A DNA stretch of 64,000 bases, taken from Eremophila alpestris peregrina. Its lineage: Eukaryota; Chordata; Aves; Passeriformes; Alaudidae. Of the stretch, positions 11,699 to 24,724 are shown in pieces. The position numbers were made by a program, and so were the translations under genes. The notes beneath the pieces are model-generated. The model ran no database searches. It was not told where the DNA came from and saw nothing but the letters and a program-made list of their open reading frames with translations. The first letter of the stretch is position 1. Each line of letters starts with the position of its first letter. The stretch is taken from positions 5,835,227-5,899,226 of the forward strand of contig WMCF01000025.1 of assembly GCA_009792885.1 (NCBI GenBank), given 5' to 3'.

Positions 11699-11781
11699 AA
11701 CCACAGAATCATAAAGCCATTTAGGTTGAAAAAGGATCTTAAGACCCTCAATTCCAACCATCAACCCAGCACTAAACCATG
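11699..11781 (-). mobile_element. CR1 LINE 3' end, minus strand, interrupted by an LTR (left part)
   Basis: The plus strand reads the reversed CR1 terminus ('acagaatcataaagccattt') and then 'tcaattccaaccatcaaccc' and 'agcactaaaccatgtcc'. These are the first blocks of the CR1-Y-like 3' end also seen at 6489. The next CR1 block, expected to begin with the 'taagtgcc' segment, is missing here and reappears at 12364. The copy was therefore split by the insertion at 11782-12357. Confidence 0.85.
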
Positions 11782-12357
11782 TCCATATATCGCTGAGACT
11801 CGGGCTCTCTCTGTGTCCTGGAGAGAGCCACAGCTGCAATACTTCCCCTTCAGGAACAAGCCCCTGACGGAGGTCACAGGCTCAGCTAGCTCTGGTGATT
11901 GCCTTAAGGAAGGCAGTTGGCTCAGTGATCTCAAGGAGACACTTCAAAGGAGAGCAGGAGGCAGGCTTCTCACCAACATGTCCTCATTAGTAATGAGCCT
12001 GAGGCAAAAAGCCCCTTACAGTGTAAGGGAGTAACTTAAATAACTTCGTAACAGGGAGGAGAAAACTTCAAACAAACCAATCAAGGGTAGCCACGAACTG
12101 GGGAGCAACAAGGGAACCAATAACACCTTAGAAACTTGAATACATTAACTGAAGTTATATAACCGTGTTAATCTCCTAGGTGACTGACCATCAAGTCCTA
12201 ATAGCCCGGGAATCCCCTAGGGCCTGCAACCATTTTGTTCACCTAGGATCCATATTGAGAAATAAAATAAAGCATAAAAAACTCTTCTAAATTTCAAACT
12301 TAAACTTCCTCTGCCCTCCAAGGGAGGGCAAACTGACCTGTGGTAGCACTCTGGGCT
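11782..12357 (+). mobile_element. LTR of an endogenous retrovirus nested in a CR1
   Basis: This 576-bp segment sits inside a minus-strand CR1, between CR1 positions that are adjacent in intact copies. In plus orientation it has a TATA box (GTTATATAACC, 12154-12164) and overlapping AATAAA signals (12261-12270), about 105 bases apart, as in an LTR with U3-R-U5 structure. ACCATG on the left (11776-11781) and ACCACA on the right (12358-12363) are candidate remnants of a 6-bp target duplication with two transitions. The exact TG...CA ends are not clear, so the boundaries may be off by a few bases. No internal viral genes are present, so it is probably a solo LTR. It is younger than the CR1 it interrupts. 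Confidence 0.65.
12153..12270 (+). promoter_or_regulatory. TATA box and polyA signal of the nested LTR
   Basis: GTTATATAACC near 12154 is a TATA box candidate. AATAAAATAAA at 12261-12271 is a double polyadenylation signal. Their order and distance support the plus orientation of the LTR. Present activity is unknown. Confidence 0.5.
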
Positions 12358-12571
12358 ACCACATCCGTAGGTGCCATATATACATGGCTTTTAAGCACCT
12401 TCAGGTATAGTGACCCAACCATTTCCCTGGATAGACTGTTCCAATAATTGACAACTCCTTCATTGAAGAAATTCTTCCTAATAGTCAAACTAAAGTTCTC
12501 CTGGCAAAACTTAAGGTTGTTTTCTCTTGCTCTAGCACTTGTTACTTGACAGAAGAGACCAACACACTTCC
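12358..12571 (-). mobile_element. CR1 LINE 3' end, minus strand, interrupted by an LTR (right part)
   Basis: The sequence resumes the CR1-Y-like antisense order at 'catccgtaggtgccatatat'. It continues through 'accatttccctggatagact', 'gaagaaattcttcctaatag' and 'cacttgttacttgacagaag'. Homology ends near 12571. The two parts together give about 300 bases of the 3' end of one CR1. The 129-codon minus frame at 12300-12689 reads through this repeat and the LTR end and is not a gene. Confidence 0.87.
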
Positions 12572-14500
12572 AACAAATGAAAGAATTGATCTCGCTACTG
12601 TCCGACCACACTTTGCTCTTATCACCTTTTCTCCATCCTACACCCCAAGTACAAAAAAAGAAAATAAAGATATATCCTGCGCTGAACAATCAGTGCTCCC
12701 TGCTGCAGGAGCTCAGGGGAGTGTGGAAGCAGCAGCTTGGTAATATAGTTCAAAGGCAGAGGGAAAACAGAAATTCAGACACACAGGGATTCATATTAAA
12801 ATGGGTGTCAAGGGAAGGCAGAACAAATGTAAAAAGGAGAGAGCAGAAAGAAAAGGAAATCAAGTAATTCTTTCTTCATAGCTAACTGGATCATTTAGTT
12901 TATGGCTAATTCTGGCTCCAGCTGGTAAAAAGCTCTAGAAAGAAGCTACTGCCAATGCTCCCACTGCACAAATCTGTGCACATGGCCTCTCTACAGGTGT
13001 GACACAGCTTTGCTCAGCTCCAGAGCAGGAGGAAACGTCATTGCTGTTGTGATTCTTCATTGCTGATTCTGTTGCCTGCCTGTGTGCTCAGCTGTATCAG
13101 TCACACATCTTTAGTGCAGACCAGGCTGACAGAAGTCTAGTGAGCCATGCAGATGATGTAATGGCAGATAAACCTGAAGGTAATCCTCAGAAACCATCCA
13201 AAAGTTAACATCTACCTTATAGTCACAGCTGCACAGTACTTACAGAAAATGAGTTGGAAGCAGGAGAAGGAATACAGGAAAGTATTAATAAAACTTAATG
13301 TTGGTACCACTGAGATATAGAAAACTCTAGTTTTCCCTTCCTTTAAAAGTATGGTTGCCTTATTAGTTCCATTGCTTTCCCTCCCCTTTTGCTCCTAACC
13401 CACCACTCAGATGAGAATGGTCATATAGCAAAGAGATTAAAAAAAAAAAACAAACCACATTTTTCATTAGTTGATTTGAAGCATTAAGAGTTAGATCATC
13501 CTGACATCCTCATATTTTTTTCTGCAGTAGAAAGGTTGGGATGAAAAAGGATGGATTCCTTGGGACATATAGAACATGTTAGTCTATGACAGAGACAAAT
13601 TTTCAAAGATTTATGTAGAGTGATGGCTCTTACTTTAATATGGTTCTATATTGTTAGAAAGTATTAAAGTTTTGATCAGTTAAACTCTCTTTTCTCTGCC
13701 AGAAAATATATCAGTTCATCATAAAACTTGATGCCAAAACATGTTTTTATAGAAAAAATATTTCTCAACATCTCTCTGCAATGTATATAACTTTCCTCCC
13801 TCTGTAATCCTTATATCCATATAGGTTTAAAAAGAGATTAGATTTTGGATAATAAAGAAAAAAAAATAAAAAGGAGATGTCTACATTTTAGCAATTATGT
13901 CAGAACTCTAAAAAGTGGTATTTACATTTGTATTGTTCTGTGAGTTAGTCGGTCATCCTGACTTTTTTTCCTTTATTTTCCAAAATCCACTCAAATAGAG
14001 AAAAGTCCTCCCAATTTTTTCTAACTTAATTAAGAAAAGCATTTGTTGAGACTGGGGAAGGGTAAAATTTAGAATTTAATAATTTATGAACCACACTGGT
14101 CAAAAACCAAGCCCTGTAAGAAAACACCAAATTATTAACCCTTTTTTTGGCCTACATTACTGTGGACACCTCTTTGCAACTCGTCATGCTGGGCTGGGGA
14201 ATGGTGATAGTCTGCCTGTATGAGGATGCCACAGAACCTATTGTATAGTTTTCCACTGCTGAATTATTCATCACTTTCTGCTGTGGAAAAGTTTGTTTCC
14301 TGTGATGCCTGGAATCAGTTTCCAGCTTACACACATATAGTCCTTATCCCAAACACCATGAGTTAGTTCAGTATAGGAATTTAGGGACCAAAAATGAACT
14401 TCTGAAACCATTGCCTCTTAATACCTTATTGGATCATTCTGGGATTAATGCACCCAAATTCTGTTTAAGGTCATTTAAAATTCTTCAATTTTTCACTAGA
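12572..14500. other. Unannotated sequence, no gene seen
   Basis: A GC-richer stretch lies at about 12900-13140, rich in E-box-like and CAGCTG-like strings. It could be a conserved non-coding element, but I cannot test that. A 12-base A run lies at 13439-13450 and another A run is at about 13857-13866. No coding exon is recognised. Confidence 0.45.
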
Positions 14501-14503
14501 AGG

Positions 14504-14576
14504 CCAACAATAACAACAACAAATCAACAGCAACAGTCAACAACCACCACAAAACACAACCCTCTGTAAACCCAAG
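14504..14576 (+). repeat. CAA-rich low-complexity sequence
   Basis: Successive CAACAA and CAACCACC-type units make up a stretch with almost no G or T, a degenerate (CAA)n repeat. Confidence 0.65.
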
Positions 14577-15239
14577 GGAAAAAAATGAACAAAATCCACC
14601 CCCTGCCCCCAAAACTTACTACACAATAAAACCCATCCAACTAACTCCTTTACCCTCCAACGTAATCCTGATACAACTGAAAAATTTTATCTTGCTAATA
14701 AACAGACAAACCAGCTACTAAGAAAGCAGACGGGCCTAAGTCTTTCCTTTTAGAAGTAAAACTATTGTTGCAATCCCTATAAACACTACAGCTGTTTATA
14801 TCCCTATAAATACAGCTCAACAGTATTCACTTTCTTTCTGGGCATTTGATGTGTTGAAACTTGGTTTCAGTCATCACTTACCATTTTCTGCAATGGGTTT
14901 AAAAGTGCTCTACTGCATGTCTTTCAAAAGAAATGAGGGTAGAAGAAAAACCTTTCTCCAAGACCCCACAGCAAAGTGCCATACCACCTAGAATTAGGTA
15001 CACAAGGTGGGGATGGGGCATGACTGCCAAAACAGTCACATGGCTCAGACACTTTAAAGTTGCATGAGTAATTAGTATTTTGTTCTCCCAGTCACACGGC
15101 CAGCACCAGAATTTTCTGTCATTTTGTAGGGTTTCCCTTATCTCAGACATCTTCTCCTGCGTCTTTTATTCATGCAATTGTTCTGACACCTGAGAGCCCC
15201 TATGCTACCCCAAGGAACCATTTTAGGTTAATGAGATCC

Positions 15240-15370
15240 AGATTGAACACTCAGCATAGTATTTGCAAATAAACACAGTGATCCAATTGCCAGTTTTCCA
15301 CTGATGCTGTTTGCACTTTAAGGTACAGCTGTCTGCAGGCCCGCTGGGAGTGTCAAACTTGCAAACAGAG
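15240..15370. promoter_or_regulatory. Candidate conserved non-coding element
   Basis: The stretch contains ATTTGCAAATAAACA (15261-15275), which combines an octamer-like and a forkhead-like motif, followed by a moderately GC-rich part with CAGCTG (15327-15332). Motif strings of this kind occur by chance in AT-rich DNA. The call rests on motif density only, with no comparison across species. Confidence 0.2.
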
Positions 15371-15649
15371 AAGTTATGAAGGTATGAGAGAAGGAAGACC
15401 TGAACAATATTGCACTCACCAAAATTGCAATTCTAGGAAAACATGAAGGGGGAGAAATAAATCTCAAAAATAATGTTTCATTTTGACATTTTATTTCGGA
15501 ACTGGTCTCATTAGTCTTCAGCAGCTCTCAAACATTTCCCATTTCAGAGAGAAAAATTATTTTTTTATACCTTTTAAATTTTTTTTCTTATTCAAGATTG
15601 CTGAGGTAGCATATTCAGGTAACTACCCCCCTACACACATCATTTAGTC

Positions 15650-15690
15650 ATTTATTTATTTATTTATTGATCTTTATTTATCTTTATTCT
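15650..15690 (+). repeat. (TTTA)n microsatellite with imperfect continuation
   Basis: Five TTTA units at 15650-15669 are followed by two copies of TCTTTATT. Confidence 0.8.
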
Positions 15691-16937
15691 GTTAGGAGTA
15701 GTTGCAAGGTCAGCCATTCCCTATCCTATCCAAATAGCCCTTCTGGTGCAAGATCCTCTAATTCCACAGCAGTGGAATTACCTGAGGTTTCTTGAGATAT
15801 TTGGTTGATTCCCAGTGACTCTGAAAGCTCTCCCAATAAAATAGGCCTCACCAATTATTTAGTTTTAATATATTATTTTCTGATGTCTTATAATTACCCT
15901 ACTTGTACAGTAAGCTTACAGTTCACCAGATTTATAACATATAGTACAGCTCCACAGCTCCATTATTTTGGCTAGTTCTCTCCCAAATAATTTCATTAGC
16001 TACACACTCAAAACAAAAACAAGTCCCCATTACTTTTTGGAATCTCCATGACGTCAAGGATACTGTAAGTATCACTCCCCAAGGTGAGATTCTCACCAAT
16101 TTTCCCTACTTTTAGGTGGAAAAGGATGAAAAATATTCAATATTCCATTTTAAATTGAAAGACTGAAATTTAATTTGAAGTTTCAAAGCACCACCAGAGC
16201 TGGAAACTTAAAGCACATGACAGGAACTTTCAGCACACTGACAGTCCCTGTCTCGGAATTTGAATCACGGGATACTGATGAATACTGAAACATTATGATG
16301 GGAGAAATCTTGTTGCACTCTTAGCTGTCTACTGGACCTTATATTTGATCCAAATAAATTTTATGTCATGGCACCTAAGAACATATACAGGTAGAGATTT
16401 GAACCATAATGCCGGCTCCAAAATAACCAAAGCACACAACTACCAACAAGCAACTCTGTAACAAAAGAAATTACAATCTGTATTCAGAGTAAGTCAATAT
16501 TAACATACATCAGACCAGGTCAGTTTGACCATAGAAAATCACCCATTCATTTGTCCTGCTGTATCAGTCAAAATGCAGAAGAGGATAGGAACAGGACTGG
16601 CAGCATGCTAAACTTGTCAAAGTATTTAACAAGGCAAAGAACTGATTGCACAGTAATTAGAAACCTACTAAAAGAGAAGAAAAAACAGAAGAAAGATGGT
16701 CTTAACAACACCAAAAAATATTGCAAGCACCTTGACAGCCACCAAAGAATCAGCCTTTCCAGGTTACAACTTACTTTCCTCAGACTTTGCTTGTTTTTAC
16801 TCAGTGCTGCAAATATGATGTGTATCCTGCTGGCTTTGCCAATGACGTTGGAGTGGGAGACTCCAACGGAAGGAATATGTAACACTATTCAATTCCTTAC
16901 ATCTTTTTGCAGTAAGCAGGGCAGATTTCTCCCTCAC

Positions 16938-16955
16938 TTTTTTTTTTTTTTTTTT
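16938..16955. repeat. Poly-T tract (18)
   Basis: Eighteen consecutive T. I recognise no retrocopy or SINE next to it. Confidence 0.9.
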
Positions 16956-18438
16956 GCTTTGTTGTTTTCTTGCTGGCAGTGGCTGGGGAGTAGCTATGGG
17001 GCACTTCCCCAGTAAATGCAGGAACCCAGGCTAGGGAGTGTTCCCACAGACAGCAACCAGGGCTAACAGTCCTTATTTTGCCTGCATCCTTGTAACTTGG
17101 ATATTGGTCCTGCCACTTTGTTAACAGAAAAAAACCCAAAGCTTACCCCAATGCCCTCAGCAGATATAAGCTGGAAGCAGGCATTTTCTCTAAGCACAGA
17201 CATAAATATAACAAAATGTCTACTTTTAGCAGAATCATGAACAAAACTGAAGTTACTTGATAATTTTAAAATTGTATTTATTAGCTTTTGAAAATAGAAT
17301 TAATATTTTCTTTAGTTATGAATGATCATAAATACACCTAGATGTGTCTCCATGTAAGCACACAAGACATAACATCTTGAAATATAATTGAATATGAGAG
17401 CAGCATGTCTTTTTCTGAGGAAAAATAGCCCTGGATTTCATAAATATGGCATTTAAAAGAAAGCATTTTCCAGCAACATAATCTTGTTATAATCAAAAGT
17501 TATTTATTTTACTGCACAAAATACACTGGTTTTTCCCTCAGTGGTTTTTTGAGTAATAGAAAGGCTACTTTAAATGAGGCAGATTTTTAGGTTTAGGGGG
17601 TTGGATTTTGTGTTGCTGGTTTCTTGTTCAGGGTGGATTTTTTAGAGGCAAATCCAGCTTTCTCTGAACATGATGTAGTCATGACGTTGGATCCAAGACT
17701 GCACCTGATTAGATTGGACAGGCATTTAATTTTGCTTTCGTCTACTATAAGCAGCATACAAACAATATTTATTTTTAATTAGGAAAAGGATGTTTAAGAC
17801 TTCATCGTGAACAAGATATTTGATTCTCATGTTTGTGAGTTTAATAAAAGAGCCAAGGGCTGCATATTACATTGCTTAAGAGCTGCACTACTGAACATAT
17901 GGGGAAAAACATGGAGAATTAGATGGAGCTTTATTGAAAAAAAATCAAGTTTATGTTGACATCAGAAGTCATAAAATTCAGAATTTACCCCCTCCTTTGA
18001 AGATCCATTTCCTTGCAGCAGAAGTGCATTTTCCCCCATCATGGTTTCACAGCTTCTTCCAGAAGAGTTCTGCATCTTCTTATCAGCGGTGCCTGAAATG
18101 GGACCACTACCAGCCCCAACAGATCATCTCAGGGTGCAAAAGCATCATCTCCTTGCCCTGACCTGAAGGGTAAAATAAACATTTATACCAGAGTTTTAAC
18201 TCAAAAGAAAGCAAATTATTTTTAGTCTGGATATGGGACATTAGATTACTATCTAGTAGCACCCCCACTTCCTCAGACTAACACATATGTGGGCTGAATT
18301 TATAATATCTACTTCATATGAAAAGGAAGTTTCTAGGAAGGACATGTTTATATCTGGATTACTCAGATACAAAGAAATCTATTACAGATTTTAGGTACTG
18401 TTTAAGGTATAAATAACAAGAGATGAGTTTTTAATTGC

Positions 18439-18454
18439 TTTTTTTTTTTTTTTT
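18439..18454. repeat. Poly-T tract (16)
   Basis: Sixteen consecutive T in AT-rich sequence, with no associated element recognised. Confidence 0.9.
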
Positions 18455-21400
18455 CGCTGTTAAAATTTCTCAGCTCCCTCATTCAATTTACATTTCAAAA
18501 TTCACTTCTTTCTTTTGTCAGTCTGGATCAGGAGTGCCTGGCACCTCAGTAAAAGTAGATACTAGAGGAAAACACAAAGCAATAAGGGATGATCTTATGT
18601 TTGGTATTTAATTATAGTAAAGCCAACTAGGCAGGAAGTTGCTGCAGAAACCTGGGCCATTTCTATGGAAAAAGACAGAAAAATGTATCAAAACACGTAC
18701 ATGAAATAAAAATCTATCAGCAGACCAGACTGTGAAACCACTACTTACTTTAACAGCAGGTGGTTTAAAATTACAGGTTTTAAAGCTGTCATTTTGAAAT
18801 AAAGAAAAGACTACTATCACCATTTAACATCAAAGAGTTTTATAGGATTGACATGCCATCAGCAAGTGAAGCATGCTTGCTTTAAAGCATACCAAATATA
18901 ATGCAAAGCAATTGACAGTTTGGGGGCAGGGTGGGGAATGGGCAGGGGTTCAGAAACAAAAAGCACATAAAACCATGTTAGGCAGCTCACTATGTTATTT
19001 TGGCAATACAAATGCAGGTGTCAATAATTGTATTTTTTAAAGGAAATTAAAATTTCACTGCAGAACTAGAAAAGTACCATTTCTTCTAGAAACCTAAAAT
19101 TAAAATGGGCTCAACCAAAGAGTCAGATCAACTTTTGAGGGAAAAATCCAGACCACAAACAACAAAAAAAGTTTTCTCAGTTGGACAGTCCATACTATGG
19201 ACTATACTCAAAAGCACTACTGAAGTGAAAAGAGCTAGAAGATGCTTGGAATTAAATGATGGACAGATTAACTGTTACTCCATTTTCCTCTGAGTGCACA
19301 AAATACTTTCTATCAGGGAAAAATTCATCCAAACTGAAATGCAATCCTTGCTACATTTTCAACTACCAGTAGGAACTGTGGGTCTATGCTGACACTTTAA
19401 AACCAAAACACAAATGTGTTTTCTAGTTGCTGTGAGTAAGGGACTGTAACTTTCAGAAAGAACTTGTGAAAAAAAATAAAATCTTAGACTATGATTTCAC
19501 AATGCTTTATGAATATATATTGCTCTGTTCATTTCCATATTGAAAGCAAAATATAGAAGATATGCTTGTACTAATAAATTACTGCTTTAATTATATGCAT
19601 ATGTCTAGATTATGGCAAGACTTTCCGTGACAGTTGCATTTAGATTTGAAAGGACAGACCTGGGAAAACAGAGAAACACTGGCAGACAACCATGACTACA
19701 CAACACAATTAATGACAAAGCTCAGTAATTAATTAAGATTTTGTCTCTGCTGAATTTAAAATTCTCTGAAGTGAGATACTGCTTTTCTCAACAAAAACAA
19801 CAACCACCACTGAAAAACGATTAAGTCCTAAATTGTGATCACTTTCTATTGTAGGGATTAAGATTATGTGGATTCCTGTTGCATTCTGCTTGTGCTTTAG
19901 CCAACAGGTAGATTTACCTTTTCTATCTCAAATTTCAGATTATGAGGTTCTCCTCACAAATTGCATTGTTTCTAAGTAGCACCATCAAGAGTATTTAAAG
20001 TCCCACCTGAGCATTTCTCTAACTATTAAAATTATTGCTAAAATACTTTGAGGATGTAAAGAATTAATCAGAATTCCGTTTAACCTGAATTATCAATGAT
20101 GGAAAAATATAAGTAAATTGGCTGCAAATTACTGATATTGAGAAGTTATTAGTTGCATATTAGCAGAGGACATACTTGTTCTTCTGGGACTTGAAGAAGG
20201 GAATCAGTATTCACATTTTTAATCTGAAAATTTGATTTTACTCAAAATGTAAAGGTACATTTCTGGTATCTATATATCCCATTATTTTCCTAATAATAAT
20301 AACACACTAGCTGTGATGTTAGACATTTACAGTACACTACACAAACATCTGCTCTACATGGCAGGGCAGAAGCTCAGAATGAAATCTCCCACTGTGGTGC
20401 CCTTCTGCAACAAACCATTCCCCTCCCACAGGAAAGCAAGCCTTGGTGGCAAACAGGATTGCACTTGTATTGGCAGGATTGTACTGTTGGTGGTAGGTAA
20501 TGCTCTTCTGGTGGTCAGACATTCAGTGTTTGCAGCTCCACCAGGTTAACTCGTTGGTGAGAAAAGGAGGAAGCAAAAACTCAAATACAGCCTTAGGATA
20601 TATCTGCAATTTTAAGCACAGATTGTAAAAAAACTGCTACTGCCTTACTATTGGACTTCTATTTTGAACCCAAAGTAATTTTATTTATCCTCTACATCAA
20701 TTTGAGGCACATTTTAGCTGAGTATAAACTATTGCAGGACAAGAAGCCCCTGAGAAGGGCAAAGGTTACCATTCTTCTGCCTGCTTTAATTAAAAAGATA
20801 ACTTGCAATGAGATGACTAAGTAAACACCAGACACAGCAGGATAAAATCCCTGTAGTAGAAAGACATCTTGGACAATACTTTTAAATGTTTTCAAAGTTG
20901 CTTGGATTTATTATTCGAAGATTTTTTCCAAGAATTCTCCAAGTTATTCACAATAAAAATTAGTGGACATGATGGGAGATGGTATGCATCCAGATGAATA
21001 AAAAAGAATAAATATTTCCTCCCTTTAAAAAAAGTTCAGGAGCACTGAAGATATTGTAGACCAGCCATATGAACTTAAATTTATAAAAAATATAGAAGCA
21101 AATATTTAAACAAGATAAATCCTTTGGAGAAGAAAAAAAAAACATCAGATGAAAGAATTTTACCATGACAGAAGTCTAGTTTAGTTCTATGAAACAAGTA
21201 ACATATCTTTAAAATGTGGACAAACAACTGAAGTGTCTCTCTTAGCAAGCTCTTGATGGGGTCATGTCTGAGACCTAATCAAAAGTCAGTCATGTTCTTC
21301 ATGAGGCCATTATAAGGAACATGCATAGCAGATTGGAAATTACACTATTTTCCTTTACCACACTTAAATGTAATGACTCATGACAGGCAGAACTGAAAAG

Positions 21401-22158
21401 GTTCTATGTCCAACCTCAGACAGTATTTTCATTAATGACATAGCAGGTTTAAAGCAGATTGGAGAACGGAACAAGACAAAAATGGAAAAGGACCTGAAGC
21501 TGAAGTGTCTTAAAAAAAGACACAAATTGCTATATCTTTTTTAAATTGTAAATGTAAGGGACTTTTAACAATAATTCAGAACAATTGGCTAGGTGAAAGC
21601 CCTAAAAACTCATGAGTTACAATGGATCCCAAGATAAATTTAAGTAAAGCATCATGACTGAAAAGTCAGTCAGCCTGGCAATGCACAAAAGGTGAAATAC
21701 AACCTAGAGGACATCTAAGTTAGTCTTTCCTTTTAACCAGCCATTTACAAAGCTATTAGAACAGTAAAATCCAGTTTGAGGCATCACATCTCAAATCAAA
21801 GGAGTAGTTGGAGAGATCTTAACACAGTGGAGCAAGAAAGTTGGAAATATTTCAGGGACACAATCTGTGAGAAAAGAGAACATACATCTCAGCCTGAAAA
21901 AAAAGGAAGTCTTCAATCTGCTAAAGAATGCAAATTGCATCTTCTTCCAGTCTGGAATATAAATAAAAAGAAACCTGAGTTTAAACTGGAACAAAGGACA
22001 TTTAGATGAGCTAAGAAAACTCACTAGCTGAATAATGAAACAGTCCACTAGCTTTTCCAAGAGTGTTGTTGCAATATCATATTTGGGCTAACCAAAGCAA
22101 TTAGATAAATATTAGCTCAGAATAAGTTTGCTTTCTATTTTGGTAAAACTGAATGCAG

Positions 22159-22228
22159 ACTTTCAATAGCGACACATCTTAAGAGCACTTTCAATAGCAA
22201 CACAATAGCAAAACACATCTTAAGAGCT
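22159..22228 (+). repeat. Imperfect tandem duplication
   Basis: ACTTTCAATAGC ... ACACATCTTAAGAGC occurs at 22159-22187. It occurs again at about 22187-22228, with an internal extra CAATAGCAA unit in the second copy. The pattern is consistent with replication slippage. Confidence 0.75.
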
Positions 22229-23856
22229 CATTTTACTGAAGTCTATAACCTTGGCAAAATATTTCATTACTGCTTTGTAGTCACAAGGCCATTGAGTACA
22301 GCACTGAACTCTCTCAGGCCTAAATCCCAAGTGCTTCTCTCTTTTAGATGAGCTCCATTTTGTGTACAACTCAGAGTTAAATAATCACAGTCTTTAATTT
22401 ACCTCTGGACATGGATTTCTGCTTGGTTTTACTGACAGATCTATCTGTTCATAGTCAGCATGCTCAAATCAATGAATTTTAAAAACACACTAAAGAATAA
22501 ATTAATTTGATAAAAAAAGAACTATTAGCATTAACATTCAAACCAAGAAGTCTCAACCATACTCAAAACTGTATAAGTAGCTCCTAAAAAAGTAGTGTAC
22601 ATGAGGCTTCCCATGGAGACAAATTTCAAAACAGTTACAAAAAGTAAAGGCTTGAACAACTGTCAAACTTGAATGTTATTTTATAAAATTAAATAAAAAA
22701 ATTTAAGAAAAAAAATCAACGAACCTGTTGATTCTTCCTGTGTTCAGATTGTATACTTTGGGTGTTTATATCCTTTTGTACTTCTTCCTAACATATTCCT
22801 ACACCCAACATCCATTCTGTACATTCCAACAAACCCTTAGAAACAAATAGGACAAACACACAAACTTGCAGCATTGTCTATTTCTGAGAGACGAATGCTT
22901 TCTGATAGTACTTTCCTCCCAAGATATCCATGAGAAAACTAGGTTTGACTTCATTTTAAGCAAGGGCTTTGCTTCTCTCAGTTTTATGTTCTGTGTTAAA
23001 TTTTGGAGATTTTTCTATTGCCAGAAAATTTTCTCAGAAATTTTGTCCCCAGCAATTCTAGTGATAACTTAGTGACAATAAAGTTGTCTTGAGCACTGCA
23101 AAAGAAAGAGGAAACTCATGGACAATTTGAGAAGACTGTTAGCAAATGCATATTTTAGCCTCTCTTTACAAAAGTATGCCAAGCAAGAAGATGAGATTTA
23201 GCATAAAAGCCTGATGTTTCATTCATACCATGAACAATTTTATAAGAACAGAAATACCCACCAGCCAAAAGCTCATCACGTCCTCTACTAATGGAACACT
23301 GTAATTTCTAAAGCAGAGCAATTTAAATCAAAACTTTTAGGAATGAGATTAAATACTAAGTAAAGATTTCAATTCCCAATCAGTGTGTATGCTTTTTAAC
23401 AAGCAAGTGGCTACAAAAACATGGATTTTTAATAAAGAAATTGAAAAGAAAGTGAAGCAAGCAGACAGCTGCTTTAAGAGGAACTATATACTTTGGAAGT
23501 AGAAGATTGAATATATACTTTGGATTTCAAGTTACACATCTTTTTCAACCCTTGTAACTTAAGTTAGAGCAAAACATTTTAGTGCATATCCATGTCATAT
23601 TTAGAACTGTGTAAACTGATTTACACATCTTTGTGACTATATAATTTTCAAAGCACAGTCTCTTTCATGATGGTCACAAGCAATGTGACATACACACAAT
23701 CCCGTACTACACCTATACTAAAATAATGACTGCTGCCCATTCATTAACATAAAGCAGCTGGTCTGGTTGAACATGCCCAAAGAGTGGTGGTGAATGGAAT
23801 AAAATCCAGTTGCCTACCAGTCAAAAGTGTTATTATCACACATGGCTCAATTTTGG

Positions 23857-24150
23857 GGCCTGGATGAGGGGATTTAGGGCACCTTCAGAGTGTTTGTAGA
23901 TAACACTAAGTTGGGTGTTATTCTTAAATTGCACCAAGGGCAGTTTGGATTGGATTATAGAAAATGTTTTGCACCCATAGGATTGTGAAACGCTGAAACT
24001 GGATGCCCAGAGAAAGTCACCATCCCTGGAGGTATTTAAAAGGTGTGGCACTTAGGAACATGGTTTCATGATGGACTTGACAATGTTGGGAAAATGTTTG
24101 ACCTCAATGATCCTAGAGGTCTTTTCCAACCAAAGGGATTCCATGATTCT
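23857..24150 (+). mobile_element. CR1 LINE fragment with internal deletion
   Basis: The first part translates to LDEGI*GTF..FVDNTKLG, a decayed copy of the CR1 reverse transcriptase segment around its F-A-D-D motif. The sequence then jumps to the 3' region ('gcaccaagggcagtttggat', 'tcaccatccctggaggtatt') and to the family's end, 'gatcctagaggtcttttcca' followed by a 'ccatgattct' terminal unit. Several hundred bases between the RT motif and the 3' region are missing compared with the copy at 34735-36812. It is old and non-functional. Confidence 0.88.
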
Positions 24151-24724
24151 GCATCTCATAGCTGTAACAGCGTTCCTCACAGCACCAACTGAGAAATGTC
24201 ATCTGTCATCCAGAGTGACAAACCATTCTTTAAACATATTTATTATTAATAAATAACATTGTACACATTTTTCAAAGCATGGCCACTCTATATATCTTAT
24301 TCAGTTGAGTTCACACTTCTTTATCAATTACCCTTGTATTAGACATTGCCTGACAAGTGGAAGATGAATGAAAGCAGCAAAGCCAAATTCTATAAGCTAG
24401 ACACAGCACAATGCCTTGATGAATACATAAGATAAAGACATTATTTACTTAGGAAGTTAACAGTAATAGTAGAGTAAAACAGCAGAATAGCCATGTGCCC
24501 TGAACCAGATGCGGCATGCTTCTGGAGCTCAGCTATTTGCTTTCAGGAATAATTCATATTCATTGCTAGTTCCAATGCTGTTGTAGGGCTATATTGATAC
24601 AGGATGTACCTGAAGTGAAGCTTTTATAATCTCAGAATGACGTTTTTTAAAAAACACTGGTTTTGTCAGAATTAAATTATGACTTGGACTGAAAGTTCAT
24701 TGCTAGGAGATGACAGCACTCTAC

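Larger units (their letters stand above)
15691..23856. other. Unannotated AT-rich sequence, no gene seen
   Basis: The longest open frame (16551-17015, 154 codons) ends in a phenylalanine run translated from an 18-base T tract and has no recognisable domain. T tracts lie at 16938-16955 and 18439-18454. A local duplication lies at 22159-22228. GC-richer stretches near 17640-17800 and 20300-20560 may be non-coding conserved sequence, but I see no exon in them. Confidence 0.45.

Noticed and set aside
12300..12689. 129-codon minus-strand open frame
   Set aside because: It reads through CR1 and the end of the nested LTR. The homologous part is 3' UTR-type sequence.
16551..17015. 154-codon plus-strand open frame, the longest outside repeats
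   Set aside because: Its end is a phenylalanine run from a T tract, a second long frame overlaps it on the other strand, and no domain or splice context is seen.
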